DNA of 60,287 nucleotides from an uncultured Holophagaceae bacterium (GTDB lineage Bacteria > Acidobacteriota > Holophagae > Holophagales > Holophagaceae). How positions within the stretch are numbered: the stretch's first letter is position 1; the number at the start of each line of letters is the position of its first letter. Positions 43,787 through 52,133 of the stretch are shown here, piece after piece. The notes beneath the pieces are model-generated. The model did not search any database and was not told where the DNA came from. It saw nothing but the letters and a program-made list of their open reading frames with translations. The position numbers were made by a program, and so were the translations under genes. The stretch is from contig CAIWKE010000017.1 in the NCBI GenBank assembly GCA_903913215.1, forward strand, positions 1 through 60,287. Reading direction: 5' to 3'.

Positions 43787-46012
43787 TTAGAGGTGCTGCT
43801 TGACCACTGCCACGACTTCCGGGAAGGCGTCCAGGCCCAGCTCCTGCAAGCGAGCCAGGGTGGGCACGCCGTCCAGGGTCCAGCCCCGGCGGGTGTAGAC
43901 GGCATCCATGAGCTGGGAGAACCGGCCCGTGCGCCACTCGCGGTGGAGGGCCATTTTTTCTTCGGTGCTCTTGCCCTTGGGGTCGAGGCCCATCTCGGTG
44001 ACGATCTGCTGATCATAACGCTCGGCCCGGGACTCGTATTCTTCCTTGGTGACGGGGCCCAGGGAGCGGTAGGGAGCAGCGTCGTGGAGGCGGAGCCCCT
44101 TGCCCATGCGGATGTTGAACACTCGCTGGAAGTTGTAGACCTTGGCGGACTGCCGGATCAGCTCTTCCTTGTCGATCTGGATGCCCGTGGTGGCGCTGAA
44201 GAGGTCCACGTAGTTCTGCACATGCTCGGGCACCTTCTGGGGCTCGGGCTGGGAGGCGTTGTCACTGGGGACCACGTCGTTCCAGGGCAGCTTGCAGAAT
44301 CCGTTGAGGCCGAACCAGGTGCGGAAGAGGGGGAAGTAATAGAGCGCTTCGGCCTTGTCCTCGAAGGTGGGCAACTGCTTGTTGACCATGTCCATGAAGA
44401 TCAGCCAGGCCTCATCGTGCTGGGGGCCCTTGTTGGTGAGGGCGTAGCCGCCCTGCTGAGCCAGGCTCTCCTTGGACATGTACTGGGAGTATTCGAGGCC
44501 CTTGTTCTCCATGCCGATGTCGTTGATGAGCTGGGGATCGCCGTAGCCGTTCCGGATGAAGTATTCCTTCATCTTCTTCACGCCCATGCCGGCGATCTTG
44601 CCGAAGCCTTCGCCCCGGGCCATCTGGTGCATCATCTCCAGGTCCGCCTCGGCATTGCCCCAGGTCATCTCCAGGCCGCCGGTGCGCTGCTTGTCGAGGA
44701 TGCCGCGCTGGTAGCACTCCATGACAAAGGCCGTGAGGGTGCCATAGGTGATGGTGCAGATGCCGTAAGTGTCGCAGTAGAAGTTCAGCTCAAGCAGGTA
44801 GTCGGGATCGAAGACGCCGCAGTTGGAGCCCAGGCCCGCCGCGTTCTCGTACTCGGGGCCATCCACGGTGACCATGTCGCCCTTGTAGGGGCCGGTCTGG
44901 AGGATGAGGCCGTCAGCGCCCTTGGCGCAAGCCATGGAGCAGCCGTACCAGCAGCCGTCCACGGTGACCTGGGTGCAGCGCTGCTGCCAGTAGCTGGAGT
45001 CGATGCGGTGCACGTCCGGGTGCGAGCCGTACTGGAAGTTGTGGACGGGCAGCAGGTCGTAGGCGTCCATGATCTCTACGATGTGCGCCGTGCCGTTGCG
45101 CCGCATCATGCACTGGTGGGGATCATTCTCGCGGATCTCCTTGTGGTACTTGATGCCGGTCTTGGCGATGGTCTTGGGGTCGGCGGGGTGGTTGAGATCC
45201 CCGGCCACCTTGGGCCCACGCACCACCAGGGCGCGGATGCGCTTGTCCCGGAACACGGTGCCGATGCCGCCCCGGCCCGCCTGCTTGAAGCGGACGCACT
45301 TGCGACGCCGGTCATAGAAGGAGAAGTTCAGCATGCCGATGAGGCTGTGCTCGGCGGCGGCGCCCGTGGAGACCACGGAGATGTTGGGCAGATCGGCCTC
45401 GTCCTCGGCGTAGAGGTGGGTGAGCACCTCGCCCAGCACGTGGCTGTCCACGGGGCCCACGGGGGCTTCCTCCACGCGGATGATGCCCTTCACGCCGTCG
45501 ATGAAGAGGATGACGTCCTTGTTGGCCTTGCCCTGCAGCTCCAGGGCGTCGAAGCCCGAGAACTTGAGCAGGGGGCCGAAGTAGCCGCCCACGTTGGAGT
45601 CAATGGGGATGTCCGTCTGGGGCGAGAGGCTCACCACCAGGGACTTGCCCGTGCCCGCGTACTGGGTCATGCCCGCCACGGGCCCGGGGCTGATGATGAT
45701 CTCGTTCTCGGGGTCGTTCCAGCGGGTGGTGGGCTTCACCGCGTTCCAGAGGTGGAAGAGGCCGAATCCTCGACCGCCGATGAAGACATCCTTCATCTGC
45801 TGGGTGACGGGCTTCTCCGTGATCTCCAGCGTGTCCACGTTCACATAGAGGCTGCGGTTGTTGTAGCCCTTGTCCGGCAGGCTGGGGGTGTAGGTGATCT
45901 CCTTGAGCACCTTCCGGTCGGCCTTGATGGCCGCGAGGCCGTCCAGGTACTCGGTGCGCTTCGTGTGATCGATGGGCATGACCTTGGTGGGATCGAAGAC
46001 GAGCTGGCTCAT
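43787..46012 (-). CDS. Tungsten-type aldehyde:ferredoxin oxidoreductase, catalytic subunit
   Basis: The 741-residue protein is full-length AOR: IGGRGFGLFHLWN, NEIIISPGPVAGMTQYAGTG, GYFGPLLKFSGFDALELQGK, RFKQAGRGGIGTVFRDKRI and PEYENAAGLGSNCGVFD. The Fe-S ligands are CWYGCSMAC (Cys354, 358, 362) and a later NGFCKLPW (Cys573). AOR binds a bis-pterin tungsten cofactor and interconverts aldehydes and acids; relatives also include the benzoyl-CoA reductase subunit BamB. The gene starts 7 bp after the ferredoxin gene and forms one operon with it. The first spacing is CxxxCxxxC, not the CxxCxxxC of the Pyrococcus enzyme. Confidence 0.88.
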   Translation of the reverse strand: MSQLVFDPTKVMPIDHTKRTEYLDGLAAIKADRKVLKEITYTPSLPDKGYNNRSLYVNVDTLEITEKPVTQQMKDVFIGGRGFGLFHLWNAVKPTTRWNDPENEIIISPGPVAGMTQYAGTGKSLVVSLSPQTDIPIDSNVGGYFGPLLKFSGFDALELQGKANKDVILFIDGVKGIIRVEEAPVGPVDSHVLGEVLTHLYAEDEADLPNISVVSTGAAAEHSLIGMLNFSFYDRRRKCVRFKQAGRGGIGTVFRDKRIRALVVRGPKVAGDLNHPADPKTIAKTGIKYHKEIRENDPHQCMMRRNGTAHIVEIMDAYDLLPVHNFQYGSHPDVHRIDSSYWQQRCTQVTVDGCWYGCSMACAKGADGLILQTGPYKGDMVTVDGPEYENAAGLGSNCGVFDPDYLLELNFYCDTYGICTITYGTLTAFVMECYQRGILDKQRTGGLEMTWGNAEADLEMMHQMARGEGFGKIAGMGVKKMKEYFIRNGYGDPQLINDIGMENKGLEYSQYMSKESLAQQGGYALTNKGPQHDEAWLIFMDMVNKQLPTFEDKAEALYYFPLFRTWFGLNGFCKLPWNDVVPSDNASQPEPQKVPEHVQNYVDLFSATTGIQIDKEELIRQSAKVYNFQRVFNIRMGKGLRLHDAAPYRSLGPVTKEEYESRAERYDQQIVTEMGLDPKGKSTEEKMALHREWRTGRFSQLMDAVYTRRGWTLDGVPTLARLQELGLDAFPEVVAVVKQHL

Positions 46013-46019
46013 GGGTACC

Positions 46020-46442
46020 TCAGAGGATCCGGGCGGCCGGTTCGGGCACGTCCACGATGGAGAGGGCCCCGTGGGGGCAGACCTTGACGCAGATGCCGCA
46101 GGAGGTGCACTTGTGCGGGGTGATCCAGTCGGAGTTGTGCATGAAGGCCTCCTTCTCGCAGAAGCCGATGCACATGAAGCAGCCCACGCAGACCGTCTTG
46201 TTGAGGATCACGGCGCCTAGCTTGTTGCGCTTGAGGGCTTCCGTGGGGCAGACCACCACGCAGTCCCCGCACTGGTCGCAGAGCACGGCAATCCCGCCAC
46301 CGTCCTCGTAGGCCTTGATCTGCAGGGCAGCCTTGGCGGGATCGTCCACCTTGAAGACCTTCACCGCGCACTCGAGTTCACACTCGTGCTCGCAGTTGCG
46401 GCCCGCATCGCATTTCTTGAAGTCGATCACCAACTGTTTCAT
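46020..46442 (-). CDS. Four-cluster ferredoxin partner of AOR
   Basis: A 140-residue protein with 16 cysteines in four sets: CDAGRNCEHECELEC, CDQCGDCVVVCP, CVGCFMCIGFC and CTSCGICVKVCP. This suggests four [4Fe-4S] clusters. It resembles the small electron-transfer subunit of bacterial AOR complexes (the AorA type known from Aromatoleum). It probably passes electrons between the AOR active site and a ferredoxin or NAD-linked partner; no FAD subunit gene is adjacent. It leads the AOR operon. Confidence 0.9.
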   Translation of the reverse strand: MKQLVIDFKKCDAGRNCEHECELECAVKVFKVDDPAKAALQIKAYEDGGGIAVLCDQCGDCVVVCPTEALKRNKLGAVILNKTVCVGCFMCIGFCEKEAFMHNSDWITPHKCTSCGICVKVCPHGALSIVDVPEPAARIL

Positions 46443-46466
46443 GGCGCGGACGCCTCCGGTCGGGTT

Positions 46467-46509
46467 AGGGGCTGTTACGGAATAATCAGAGCCTTCTGTT
46501 ACAGCCCCT
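46467..46509. promoter_or_regulatory. Inverted repeat upstream of the AOR operon
   Basis: Nine-bp arms aggggctgt and acagcccct (46467-46475, 46501-46509) frame an AT-rich centre with ttacggaataatc, 25-67 bp upstream of the ferredoxin start. A smaller palindrome gaaac agtt gtttc lies at 46532-46545. They may be an operator or leader structure for AOR expression. The remaining gap to tupC shows nothing further. Confidence 0.45.
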
Positions 46510-46645
46510 TATGTCGCGGGTGCCTCAGAACGAAACAGTTGTTTCTCGACAGCGACGTAGGGGAAAGCAACAGCACAGAGGGAAGGCGGAGCCATCCCTA
46601 TAGCTGAGGCTAGGCCCGGGCCACTCCGGTCGCAATGGCTGCCGG

Positions 46646-47764
46646 TCACAGTTCGGTGTCGAGACCCTCCGTGCGGATGACGTGGACGGCCGTGGCTTTG
46701 AAGGCGGCAACAATGGCCCGACCCGGTCGGAGATCAAGTTCTGACAGGGATTGGGGCGTCACGTAGGCCGCCAGGAAGAACCCGCAGTCCAGCTCGATTT
46801 TGAAGAAAGGCCCCCGGGGTATGACCTTGGTCACAGCCCCCGGAAAGGCATTGCGGGCGCTGCTGGTGTTATCAGTTTGTAAAGATAGGGCCACGTGCTC
46901 CGGGCGCACGCCGATGAGCACCGTCTGGCCAGGCTGGGCCTCGCCGATGGCCACCAGCTCGCGGTCCGCGGGGCCCTTGCGGAGACGCAGGGACAGGAGA
47001 CCGTCCTGGCAGCTCAGCACCTGTCCCTTGAGCAGGGTCTCCATGCCCACGAAGGTGGCCACGAAGGGATCCTCCGGGTGGTTCATGACCTCGCGCAGGC
47101 CCCCCAATTGGAGGATCCGGCCCTCCTTCATGACCGCCAGGCGGTGCGCCAGCCGAGCGGCTTTGCTCTGATCGTGGGTGGCCAGCACCGCCGAGGTGCC
47201 GGTCTCCGTGAGGAGGCGGCCCAGGTCTTCGATGAGCTCCTCGCGGGTCTGGCTGTCCAGAGAGGAGAAGGGCTCGTCCAGGAAGAGGAGCTCCGGCTGC
47301 AGCACGAAGGCCCGGGCCAGGGCCGTGCGCTGGGCTTCACCCCCGGAGAGCTGGTGGGCGGGGCGCTGCAGCAGGGCGCCCAGGCCCAGGCGCTGGGCCC
47401 ATTCCTTCACTCGCGGTGCGCGCTCGGCGGTGCTCAGGCCGCGCAGCTTCAGGCCGGACTCGATGTTCTGCGCCACGGTGGCATCGAAGAGCAGGGGATC
47501 CTGGAACACCATGGTGGTGCGGCGGCGGAAGGCCTCCCGGTCGGCGTGGGACCGGAGGGGGGTGCCCTTGAAACTCAGCTCGCCCCGCGTCGGCGCCAAC
47601 AGGCCGGCCAGGCTGAGCATGAGGCTGCTCTTCCCGGCGCCATTGGGCCCCATGAGGGCCAGCACCTCACCGGCCCGGAGGTCCAGTTCCGGCACATCGA
47701 GCACAGGGACACCGCCCCGGTGCAGGGCTAGATTTCGGACCTGGAGGAGGGTCTCGCGGCTCAT
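46646..47764 (-). CDS. tupC: Tungstate ABC transporter ATP-binding protein with TOBE-like domain
   Basis: The 372-residue ATPase has Walker A LMGPNGAGKSSLML, signature QLSGGEAQRTALARAF, Walker B LLFLDEPFSSLD and the switch His in LATHDQSKAAR. A C-terminal extension from about residue 240 (IGVRPEHVALSLQ, FFKIELDCGFFLAAYVT, IVAAFKATAVHVI) fits a TOBE-type oxyanion-sensing domain. It powers tungstate uptake with the permease whose gene it overlaps by 4 nt (ATGA). The substrate call rests on TupA. Confidence 0.87.
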   Translation of the reverse strand: MSRETLLQVRNLALHRGGVPVLDVPELDLRAGEVLALMGPNGAGKSSLMLSLAGLLAPTRGELSFKGTPLRSHADREAFRRRTTMVFQDPLLFDATVAQNIESGLKLRGLSTAERAPRVKEWAQRLGLGALLQRPAHQLSGGEAQRTALARAFVLQPELLFLDEPFSSLDSQTREELIEDLGRLLTETGTSAVLATHDQSKAARLAHRLAVMKEGRILQLGGLREVMNHPEDPFVATFVGMETLLKGQVLSCQDGLLSLRLRKGPADRELVAIGEAQPGQTVLIGVRPEHVALSLQTDNTSSARNAFPGAVTKVIPRGPFFKIELDCGFFLAAYVTPQSLSELDLRPGRAIVAAFKATAVHVIRTEGLDTEL

Positions 47765-48459
47765 GAGCGCCGTCCCCGCTGCTGCAAGTGCGTGAGCAGG
47801 GTATTCACCCCGAAGGCCAGGATCAGAAGGATGAAGCTGAGGGCGAAGGCCACGTCGAAGTTGCCGCGGCTGGTCTCCATGACCGTGGCGGTCGTGAGCA
47901 CCCGGGTACTCCCCTTGAGGTTGCCGCCCACCATGATCGATGCGCCCACCTCCGAGATGACGCCACCAAAACCCGCCATGACCGCCGCCAGCAGGGGCAG
48001 GCGGGCCTCCTTCAGGAGGAGCCAGACCATCTGGGGGCGCGTGGCGCCAAGGGAGAGGATCTGGAGGCGCAGGCCTGGGGGGAGGTGCTGCAGGGCGGCC
48101 AGGCCCAGGCCCGCGATGATGGGTGTGGCGATGACCGCCTGCGCCAGGATGATGGCCGCGGGCGTGTAGAGGATGCCCAGGAAGCCCAGGGGTCCGTTCC
48201 GCCACAGGAAGACGGTGACAAACAGGCCCACCACCACCGGGGGCAGGCCCATGCCTGTGTTCACCAGGGCGATGACCAGGCGCTTGCCCGGAAACTCGTT
48301 GAGGGCCATGAGCACCGCCAGCCCCAGCCCCAGCACGACGCTGATGAGGGTGGCGATGCCCGAGACCTTCAGGGAGAGCCAGGTGATCCGCAGGACCTCG
48401 GGATCCAGCCGGAGCAGCAGCTCCAGCGCCTTCCGAAGGCCCTCCCAGATCAGGTCCAT
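47761..48459 (-). CDS. tupB: Tungstate ABC transporter permease
   Basis: A 232-residue permease with five or six membrane segments (LVIALVNTGMGLPPVVVGLF, VTVFLWRNG, AAIILAQAVIATPIIAGLGL) and the EAA-type loop SLGATRPQMVWLLLKEARLP with the cytoplasmic coupling helix. The end segment VAFALSFILLILAFGVNTLL is typical of TupB. It overlaps tupC at its 3' end and follows the dehydrogenase gene by 1 bp. Confidence 0.88.
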   Translation of the reverse strand: MDLIWEGLRKALELLLRLDPEVLRITWLSLKVSGIATLISVVLGLGLAVLMALNEFPGKRLVIALVNTGMGLPPVVVGLFVTVFLWRNGPLGFLGILYTPAAIILAQAVIATPIIAGLGLAALQHLPPGLRLQILSLGATRPQMVWLLLKEARLPLLAAVMAGFGGVISEVGASIMVGGNLKGSTRVLTTATVMETSRGNFDVAFALSFILLILAFGVNTLLTHLQQRGRRS

Positions 48460-48460
48460 C

Positions 48461-50092
48461 CTATTCCGCTTCGAGGAAGGGGAACTTCAGATCCCGAGGT
48501 GGGGTGAAGCTCTCCTTGATGGTGCGGGGCGAGGACCAGCGGATGAGGTTCAGGAAGCTGCCGGCCTTGTCGTTGGTGCCCGAAGCACGGGCCCCGCCGA
48601 AGGGCTGGTGGCCCACCACAGCGCCGGTGCACTTGTCGTTGATGTAGAAGTTGCCCGCGGCGTTGGCGAGGGTCTCCGTGAGGTGGTTGATGACGTAGCG
48701 ATCCTTCGCGAAGATCGCCCCCGTGAGGGCATAGGGCGAAGTGCCGTCCAGGATCTGGAGGGTCTCCTCCAGCTTCGCGTCCTCGTAGACGTAGATGGTG
48801 ACCACGGGGGCGAAGATCTCCTCCTCCATGGTCACAAACTTGGGGTCCGTGGTGAGGATGACGGTGGGCTCGATGAAAAAGCCCTTGGTCTTGTCGCCCT
48901 TCCCGCCGGCAATGATCTTGGCGTCCTTGGCATTCCGGGCCAGCTCGATGTAATTCATGGTGCCGTCGAAGGCGGCCTCGTCGATGACGGCGTTGAAGAA
49001 GTTGCGGAAGTCCCGCACATCGCCCATCTTCACTTCGGCGAGCAGGCCCAGGACCAGGCCCTCCACCTCGGCCCAGCGTGAGGCGGGGATGTAGACCCGG
49101 GAGCAGGCGGAGCACTTCTGTCCCTGGTATTCGAAGCCCGCGCGGACGATGGCGGCGGAAGTCTCCTCCGCATCCGCAGAGGCGTGCATGAAGATGAAGT
49201 CCTTGCCGCCGGTCTCACCCACGATGCGGGGGTAGCTGCGGTACTTCCCGAGGTTGTCGCCGATGGTCTTCCACATGCTGTTGAAGACCCCCGTGGAGCC
49301 CGTGAAGTGCAGGCCCGCGAAGTTGGGATCCTCCAGAGCGATCTTGCCGATCATGGAGCCTCGGCCCGGGATGAAGTTGATGACGCCGTCGGGCAGACCC
49401 GCTTCCTTGAAGAGCTGCATGAGGTAGTAGTTCGACAGGATCGAGGTGGAGGCGGGCTTCCAGACCACGGTGTTGCCCATGATGGCGGGGGCCGTGGCGA
49501 GGTTGGCGCCGATGGCCGTGAAGTTGAAGGGTGTCACAGCGAACACGAAGCCTTCGAGCGCCCGGTAGTGCACCCGGTTCCACACGTGGGGATCCGAGAT
49601 GGGCTGCTGCCGGTAGATGTCCTCCATGAACTTCGCGTTGAAGCGGAAGAAGTCCGCCGTCTCACAGGTGCTGTCGATCTCGGCCTGGTAGGCGCTCTTC
49701 GACTGGTTGAGCATGGTGGCGGCGTTGAGGATGTAGCGGTACTTCGAGGAGATGAGGCTGGCCATCTTGTGGAAGATGGCGGCGCGGTCTTCCCAGGGCG
49801 TGGCTTCCCAGGCTTTTTTGGCGGCCAGGGCGGCGGCAATGGCCTGGTGCACCTCGGCCTCGCCCGCTTCGTGGTAGATGGCCAGAACGTGCTGGTGGTC
49901 ATGGGGGCAGACGGCTTGTTGCGTCTTCCCCGTGCGGACTTCCTTCCCGCCGATGATGAGCGGGATGTCGAGGACCTGATTGAACTGGCGCTCCAGCTCC
50001 GCCTTCAGCAGCGCCCGCTCCTTCGACCCAGGGGCGTAGGAGAGGATGGCTTCATTGTGGGATTCGGGGAGGCTGAAGATCGCGTTGGACAT
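48461..50092 (-). CDS. pruA: L-glutamate gamma-semialdehyde (1-pyrroline-5-carboxylate) dehydrogenase
   Basis: The 543-residue enzyme matches the standalone ALDH4A1-type P5C dehydrogenase: GFVFAVTPFNFTAIGANLAT, VVWKPASTSILSNYYLMQLF, GLHFTGSTGVF, IVGETGGKDFIFMH, the catalytic cysteine in GFEYQGQKCSACSRVY, and a conserved end YINDKCTGAVVGHQPFGGAR. It oxidises glutamate semialdehyde to glutamate in proline breakdown. It is wedged between tupA (5 bp) and tupB (1 bp) on the same strand, an unexpected place that makes it co-transcribed with the tungstate importer. Confidence 0.92.
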   Translation of the reverse strand: MSNAIFSLPESHNEAILSYAPGSKERALLKAELERQFNQVLDIPLIIGGKEVRTGKTQQAVCPHDHQHVLAIYHEAGEAEVHQAIAAALAAKKAWEATPWEDRAAIFHKMASLISSKYRYILNAATMLNQSKSAYQAEIDSTCETADFFRFNAKFMEDIYRQQPISDPHVWNRVHYRALEGFVFAVTPFNFTAIGANLATAPAIMGNTVVWKPASTSILSNYYLMQLFKEAGLPDGVINFIPGRGSMIGKIALEDPNFAGLHFTGSTGVFNSMWKTIGDNLGKYRSYPRIVGETGGKDFIFMHASADAEETSAAIVRAGFEYQGQKCSACSRVYIPASRWAEVEGLVLGLLAEVKMGDVRDFRNFFNAVIDEAAFDGTMNYIELARNAKDAKIIAGGKGDKTKGFFIEPTVILTTDPKFVTMEEEIFAPVVTIYVYEDAKLEETLQILDGTSPYALTGAIFAKDRYVINHLTETLANAAGNFYINDKCTGAVVGHQPFGGARASGTNDKAGSFLNLIRWSSPRTIKESFTPPRDLKFPFLEAE

Positions 50093-50097
50093 GGGCT

Positions 50098-50952
50098 CTA
50101 TCTCCTTCCGGCCTCCACTTCCGGGAGGCCAGCATCTGGGAAGAATAGCGGCGAGCCATAGGTTGCGATTCCGAAATCTTTGATGCGATTCTGCACGGCT
50201 TTCGACACCATGAAGTCAGCAAAGGCGCGGCCTCCCGCGGCATTCACCTTGGGGAACCGCGCCGGGTTTACCTCAATGACATGGTAGACATTCATGAGGG
50301 CGGCATCGCCTTCGTGCAGGATGGGCAGGCCGAGCTTTTTCCGCAGGGCCAGATACGTGCCCCGGTCTGACAATGTGTAAGCCTTCTTTTCGGCGGCGAT
50401 GGCCAGGGTCTGGCCCATGCCCAGGCCTGACTGCTGGTACCAGGGCTGCCCGTCGGGGGCCACGCCCGCGGCCTTCCAGAGCTTCAACTCCATGGCGTGG
50501 GTGCCGGAGTTGTCGCCCCTGGACATGAAGAGGGCCTTCGCAGCGGCGATGCGCTGGAGGCACTGGATGGTGCTGAGCTTGGCCAGTCCTGCGGGATCGT
50601 TGGCAGGGCCCACCAGGATGAAGTCGTTGTGCATGACCAGGCGCCGGTTCACGCCGCCCCCATCCACCAGCAGGCCTTTTTCCGCGTCAGGGGAGTGGAC
50701 AAGCAGCACGTCCGCCTCGCCGCGCTTGCCCATGGCGATGGCCTGTCCCGAGCCCACCGCGATGGTCTTCACCGAGTAGCCCGTCTGGGCCTCGAACATG
50801 GGGATCAGCTCATCCAGCAGCCCCGAGTCCTGGGTGCTGGTGGTGGTGGCAAGGATCACCGCCTTCTGTGCTGGAGGCCCGGCCGGGAGCAGGGTGGCGG
50901 TAAAGGCAAGGAGCAGGGCCAGGAAGCCGCTGAGCTTGCTGAATCGTCGCAT
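50098..50952 (-). CDS. tupA: Tungstate ABC transporter substrate-binding protein
   Basis: The 284-residue protein has a signal peptide (LSGFLALLLAFTATLLPAG) and the TupA signature LATTTSTQDSGLLDELIPMF, where the TTTS loop binds tungstate. Further motifs are AVGSGQAIAMGKRGEADVLL, VMHNDFILVGP, FMSRGDNSGTHAMEL and YTLSDRGTYLA. It delivers tungstate (possibly molybdate) to TupB. ATG 50952 follows GAGGAG. It heads the operon tupA-pruA-tupB-tupC; the leader contains a ModE-like palindrome. Confidence 0.92.
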   Translation of the reverse strand: MRRFSKLSGFLALLLAFTATLLPAGPPAQKAVILATTTSTQDSGLLDELIPMFEAQTGYSVKTIAVGSGQAIAMGKRGEADVLLVHSPDAEKGLLVDGGGVNRRLVMHNDFILVGPANDPAGLAKLSTIQCLQRIAAAKALFMSRGDNSGTHAMELKLWKAAGVAPDGQPWYQQSGLGMGQTLAIAAEKKAYTLSDRGTYLALRKKLGLPILHEGDAALMNVYHVIEVNPARFPKVNAAGGRAFADFMVSKAVQNRIKDFGIATYGSPLFFPDAGLPEVEAGRR

Positions 50953-50962
50953 GGGGGCTCCT

Positions 50963-50986
50963 CGATAGAGTTGCAAGGATATAGCG
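50963..50986 (-). promoter_or_regulatory. Possible ModE-like operator of the tup operon
   Basis: On the minus strand cgctatat and ctctatcg half-sites flank a ttgcaa-type centre (cgctatatccttgcaactctatcg). This partly resembles the known ModE box (CGnTATATA with its inverse). It lies 10-34 bp upstream of the tupA start. Match is imperfect, so the call is tentative; the ModE-like gene next door makes it plausible. Confidence 0.35.
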
Positions 50987-51060
50987 GATGGTCGCAGGAA
51001 ACCACTCGGCTGGCGCATTCATCGGTTGATTCATTACTGAGAACAAAATGAAAAGACATT

Positions 51061-51171
51061 TAACCGCAGAGAGCGCAGAGGACGCAGAGGACGCAGAGAG
51101 GTGCACTCAGCCCCAAAGATCGCAGAGAAGGGCAGCTCTTTCCTCTGCGCTCTCTGCGTCCTCTGCGGTTA
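51061..51171. repeat. Inverted repeat element E (CAGAGGACG family), no gene inside
   Basis: The left arm 51061-51100 starts TAACCGCAGAGAGCGCAGAG and continues with two GACGCAGAG units. The right arm 51141-51171 is the near reverse complement (CTCTGCG, CTCTCTGCG, TCCTCTGCGGTTA). The 40-bp interior contains another gcagag unit. It separates the ModE-like gene from tupA. Confidence 0.87.
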
Positions 51172-51209
51172 CATTTTTTGGTTTTCCACCCCGAGTCCCA
51201 CACGGCCCA

Positions 51210-51611
51210 TCACAGCAGCAGTCGCTTCCGGAAGGTCTTCACGTCGGTGTCGATGGCGGCGAAGGCCTTGGCCTGGATCTCCCGGAAGCGGGTGAGGGCC
51301 TCCAGGCCCATGGGGGTCACCTCGGCGCCGCCGCCCTGAGGGCCGCCCTTGGAGGCCACGACCACGGGGGTGCGGAAGCACTGGTTCATCTCGTCCATGA
51401 GCAGCCAGGCTTTCCGGTAGCTCATGCCCAGGTCCCGGGCCGCGGCGGAGATGGAGCCCGTGCGGTGGATGGCCTCCAGGAGGTCCGCCTTGCCCTGGCC
51501 GATGGCGATGTTCTCCCCTGCGCCAATGCGGATGCGGATGGTCGCGGGCTGGTACGTGGTGGTTCGCTTGGGCGCGGGTTTGGCCGCGGACTTGGGCGCT
51601 GACTTGGGCAT
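51210..51611 (-). CDS. ModE-like winged-helix regulator without TOBE domain
   Basis: The 133-residue protein is the ModE-type DNA-binding domain alone: ADLLEAIHRTGSISAAARDL, GMSYRKAWLLMDEMNQCF, VASKGGPQGGGAEVTPMGLE. An N-terminal Lys/Pro/Ala-rich tail precedes it. Full ModE has C-terminal molybdate-binding domains, missing here; single-domain forms are known. It is likely to control the adjoining tup and AOR genes in response to tungstate or molybdate. The start at 51611 gives MPKSAPKSA; upstream bases weakly match a ribosome site. Confidence 0.85.
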   Translation of the reverse strand: MPKSAPKSAAKPAPKRTTTYQPATIRIRIGAGENIAIGQGKADLLEAIHRTGSISAAARDLGMSYRKAWLLMDEMNQCFRTPVVVASKGGPQGGGAEVTPMGLEALTRFREIQAKAFAAIDTDVKTFRKRLLL

Positions 51612-51692
51612 GATCGACACCTGATGCGCCCATTTCAGCACAGTTCGGAGGACAGCGCGCCCGGCCGGGGCGGAACCTGCTAGAACGGAGGC

Positions 51693-52133
51693 ATGGCTTC
51701 CGCTTCCGCCCAACGGCCCCCGGGGCAACTCCGGGCCCTCCTCTGCCCCGAGGTTCCGCGACACTTCGCCTGGGCTCGCCCGGTGCAGTTGCTGCTGCGC
51801 AGCCTGCACCTTGCCGCCATGGCCCTGGTCCTCGGGGCCATCCCCTTCGGCGCGGACTTCGCGGCCCTGCGCGGTCCCATCCTCGCGACGATCCTCAGTG
51901 GCCTCCTGCTCTTCGCCATCGACCTGGCCCGGGACGCGGCCATCCTCGTGCAGGGCAGTGGCGTGGCAGTGCTGCTGAAGCTGGCCCTGCTGGGGATTGG
52001 CGTGCTGCAGCCAAGCCACCGGCTGGCCTGGAACCTGACCGCCACCGTGGTGGCCTCGGTGGGGGCGCACATGTCCGGCAATTGGCGCCACTTCTCCTTC
52101 ACGGCCTGGAAGGTGATGAGGTACTCCAAGTGA
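51693..52133 (+). CDS. Small membrane protein upstream of moeA
   Basis: The 146-residue protein has about four hydrophobic segments (LLLRSLHLAAMALVLGAIPF, GPILATILSGLLLFAIDLA, GVAVLLKLALLGIGVL, LTATVVASVGAHMSG). It contains histidines near helix starts that could bind haem or metal (SLHLAAMAL, VGAHMSGNWRHFS). I do not recognise a named family. Its stop overlaps the moeA GTG by 4 nt, so the two are coupled, hinting at a role in metal-oxyanion or redox metabolism. Confidence 0.7.
   Translation: MASASAQRPPGQLRALLCPEVPRHFAWARPVQLLLRSLHLAAMALVLGAIPFGADFAALRGPILATILSGLLLFAIDLARDAAILVQGSGVAVLLKLALLGIGVLQPSHRLAWNLTATVVASVGAHMSGNWRHFSFTAWKVMRYSK

Noticed and set aside
43793-46087. 764-codon open frame on the plus strand
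   Set aside because: It mirrors the aldehyde oxidoreductase gene on the opposite strand; composition is typical of a shadow frame.
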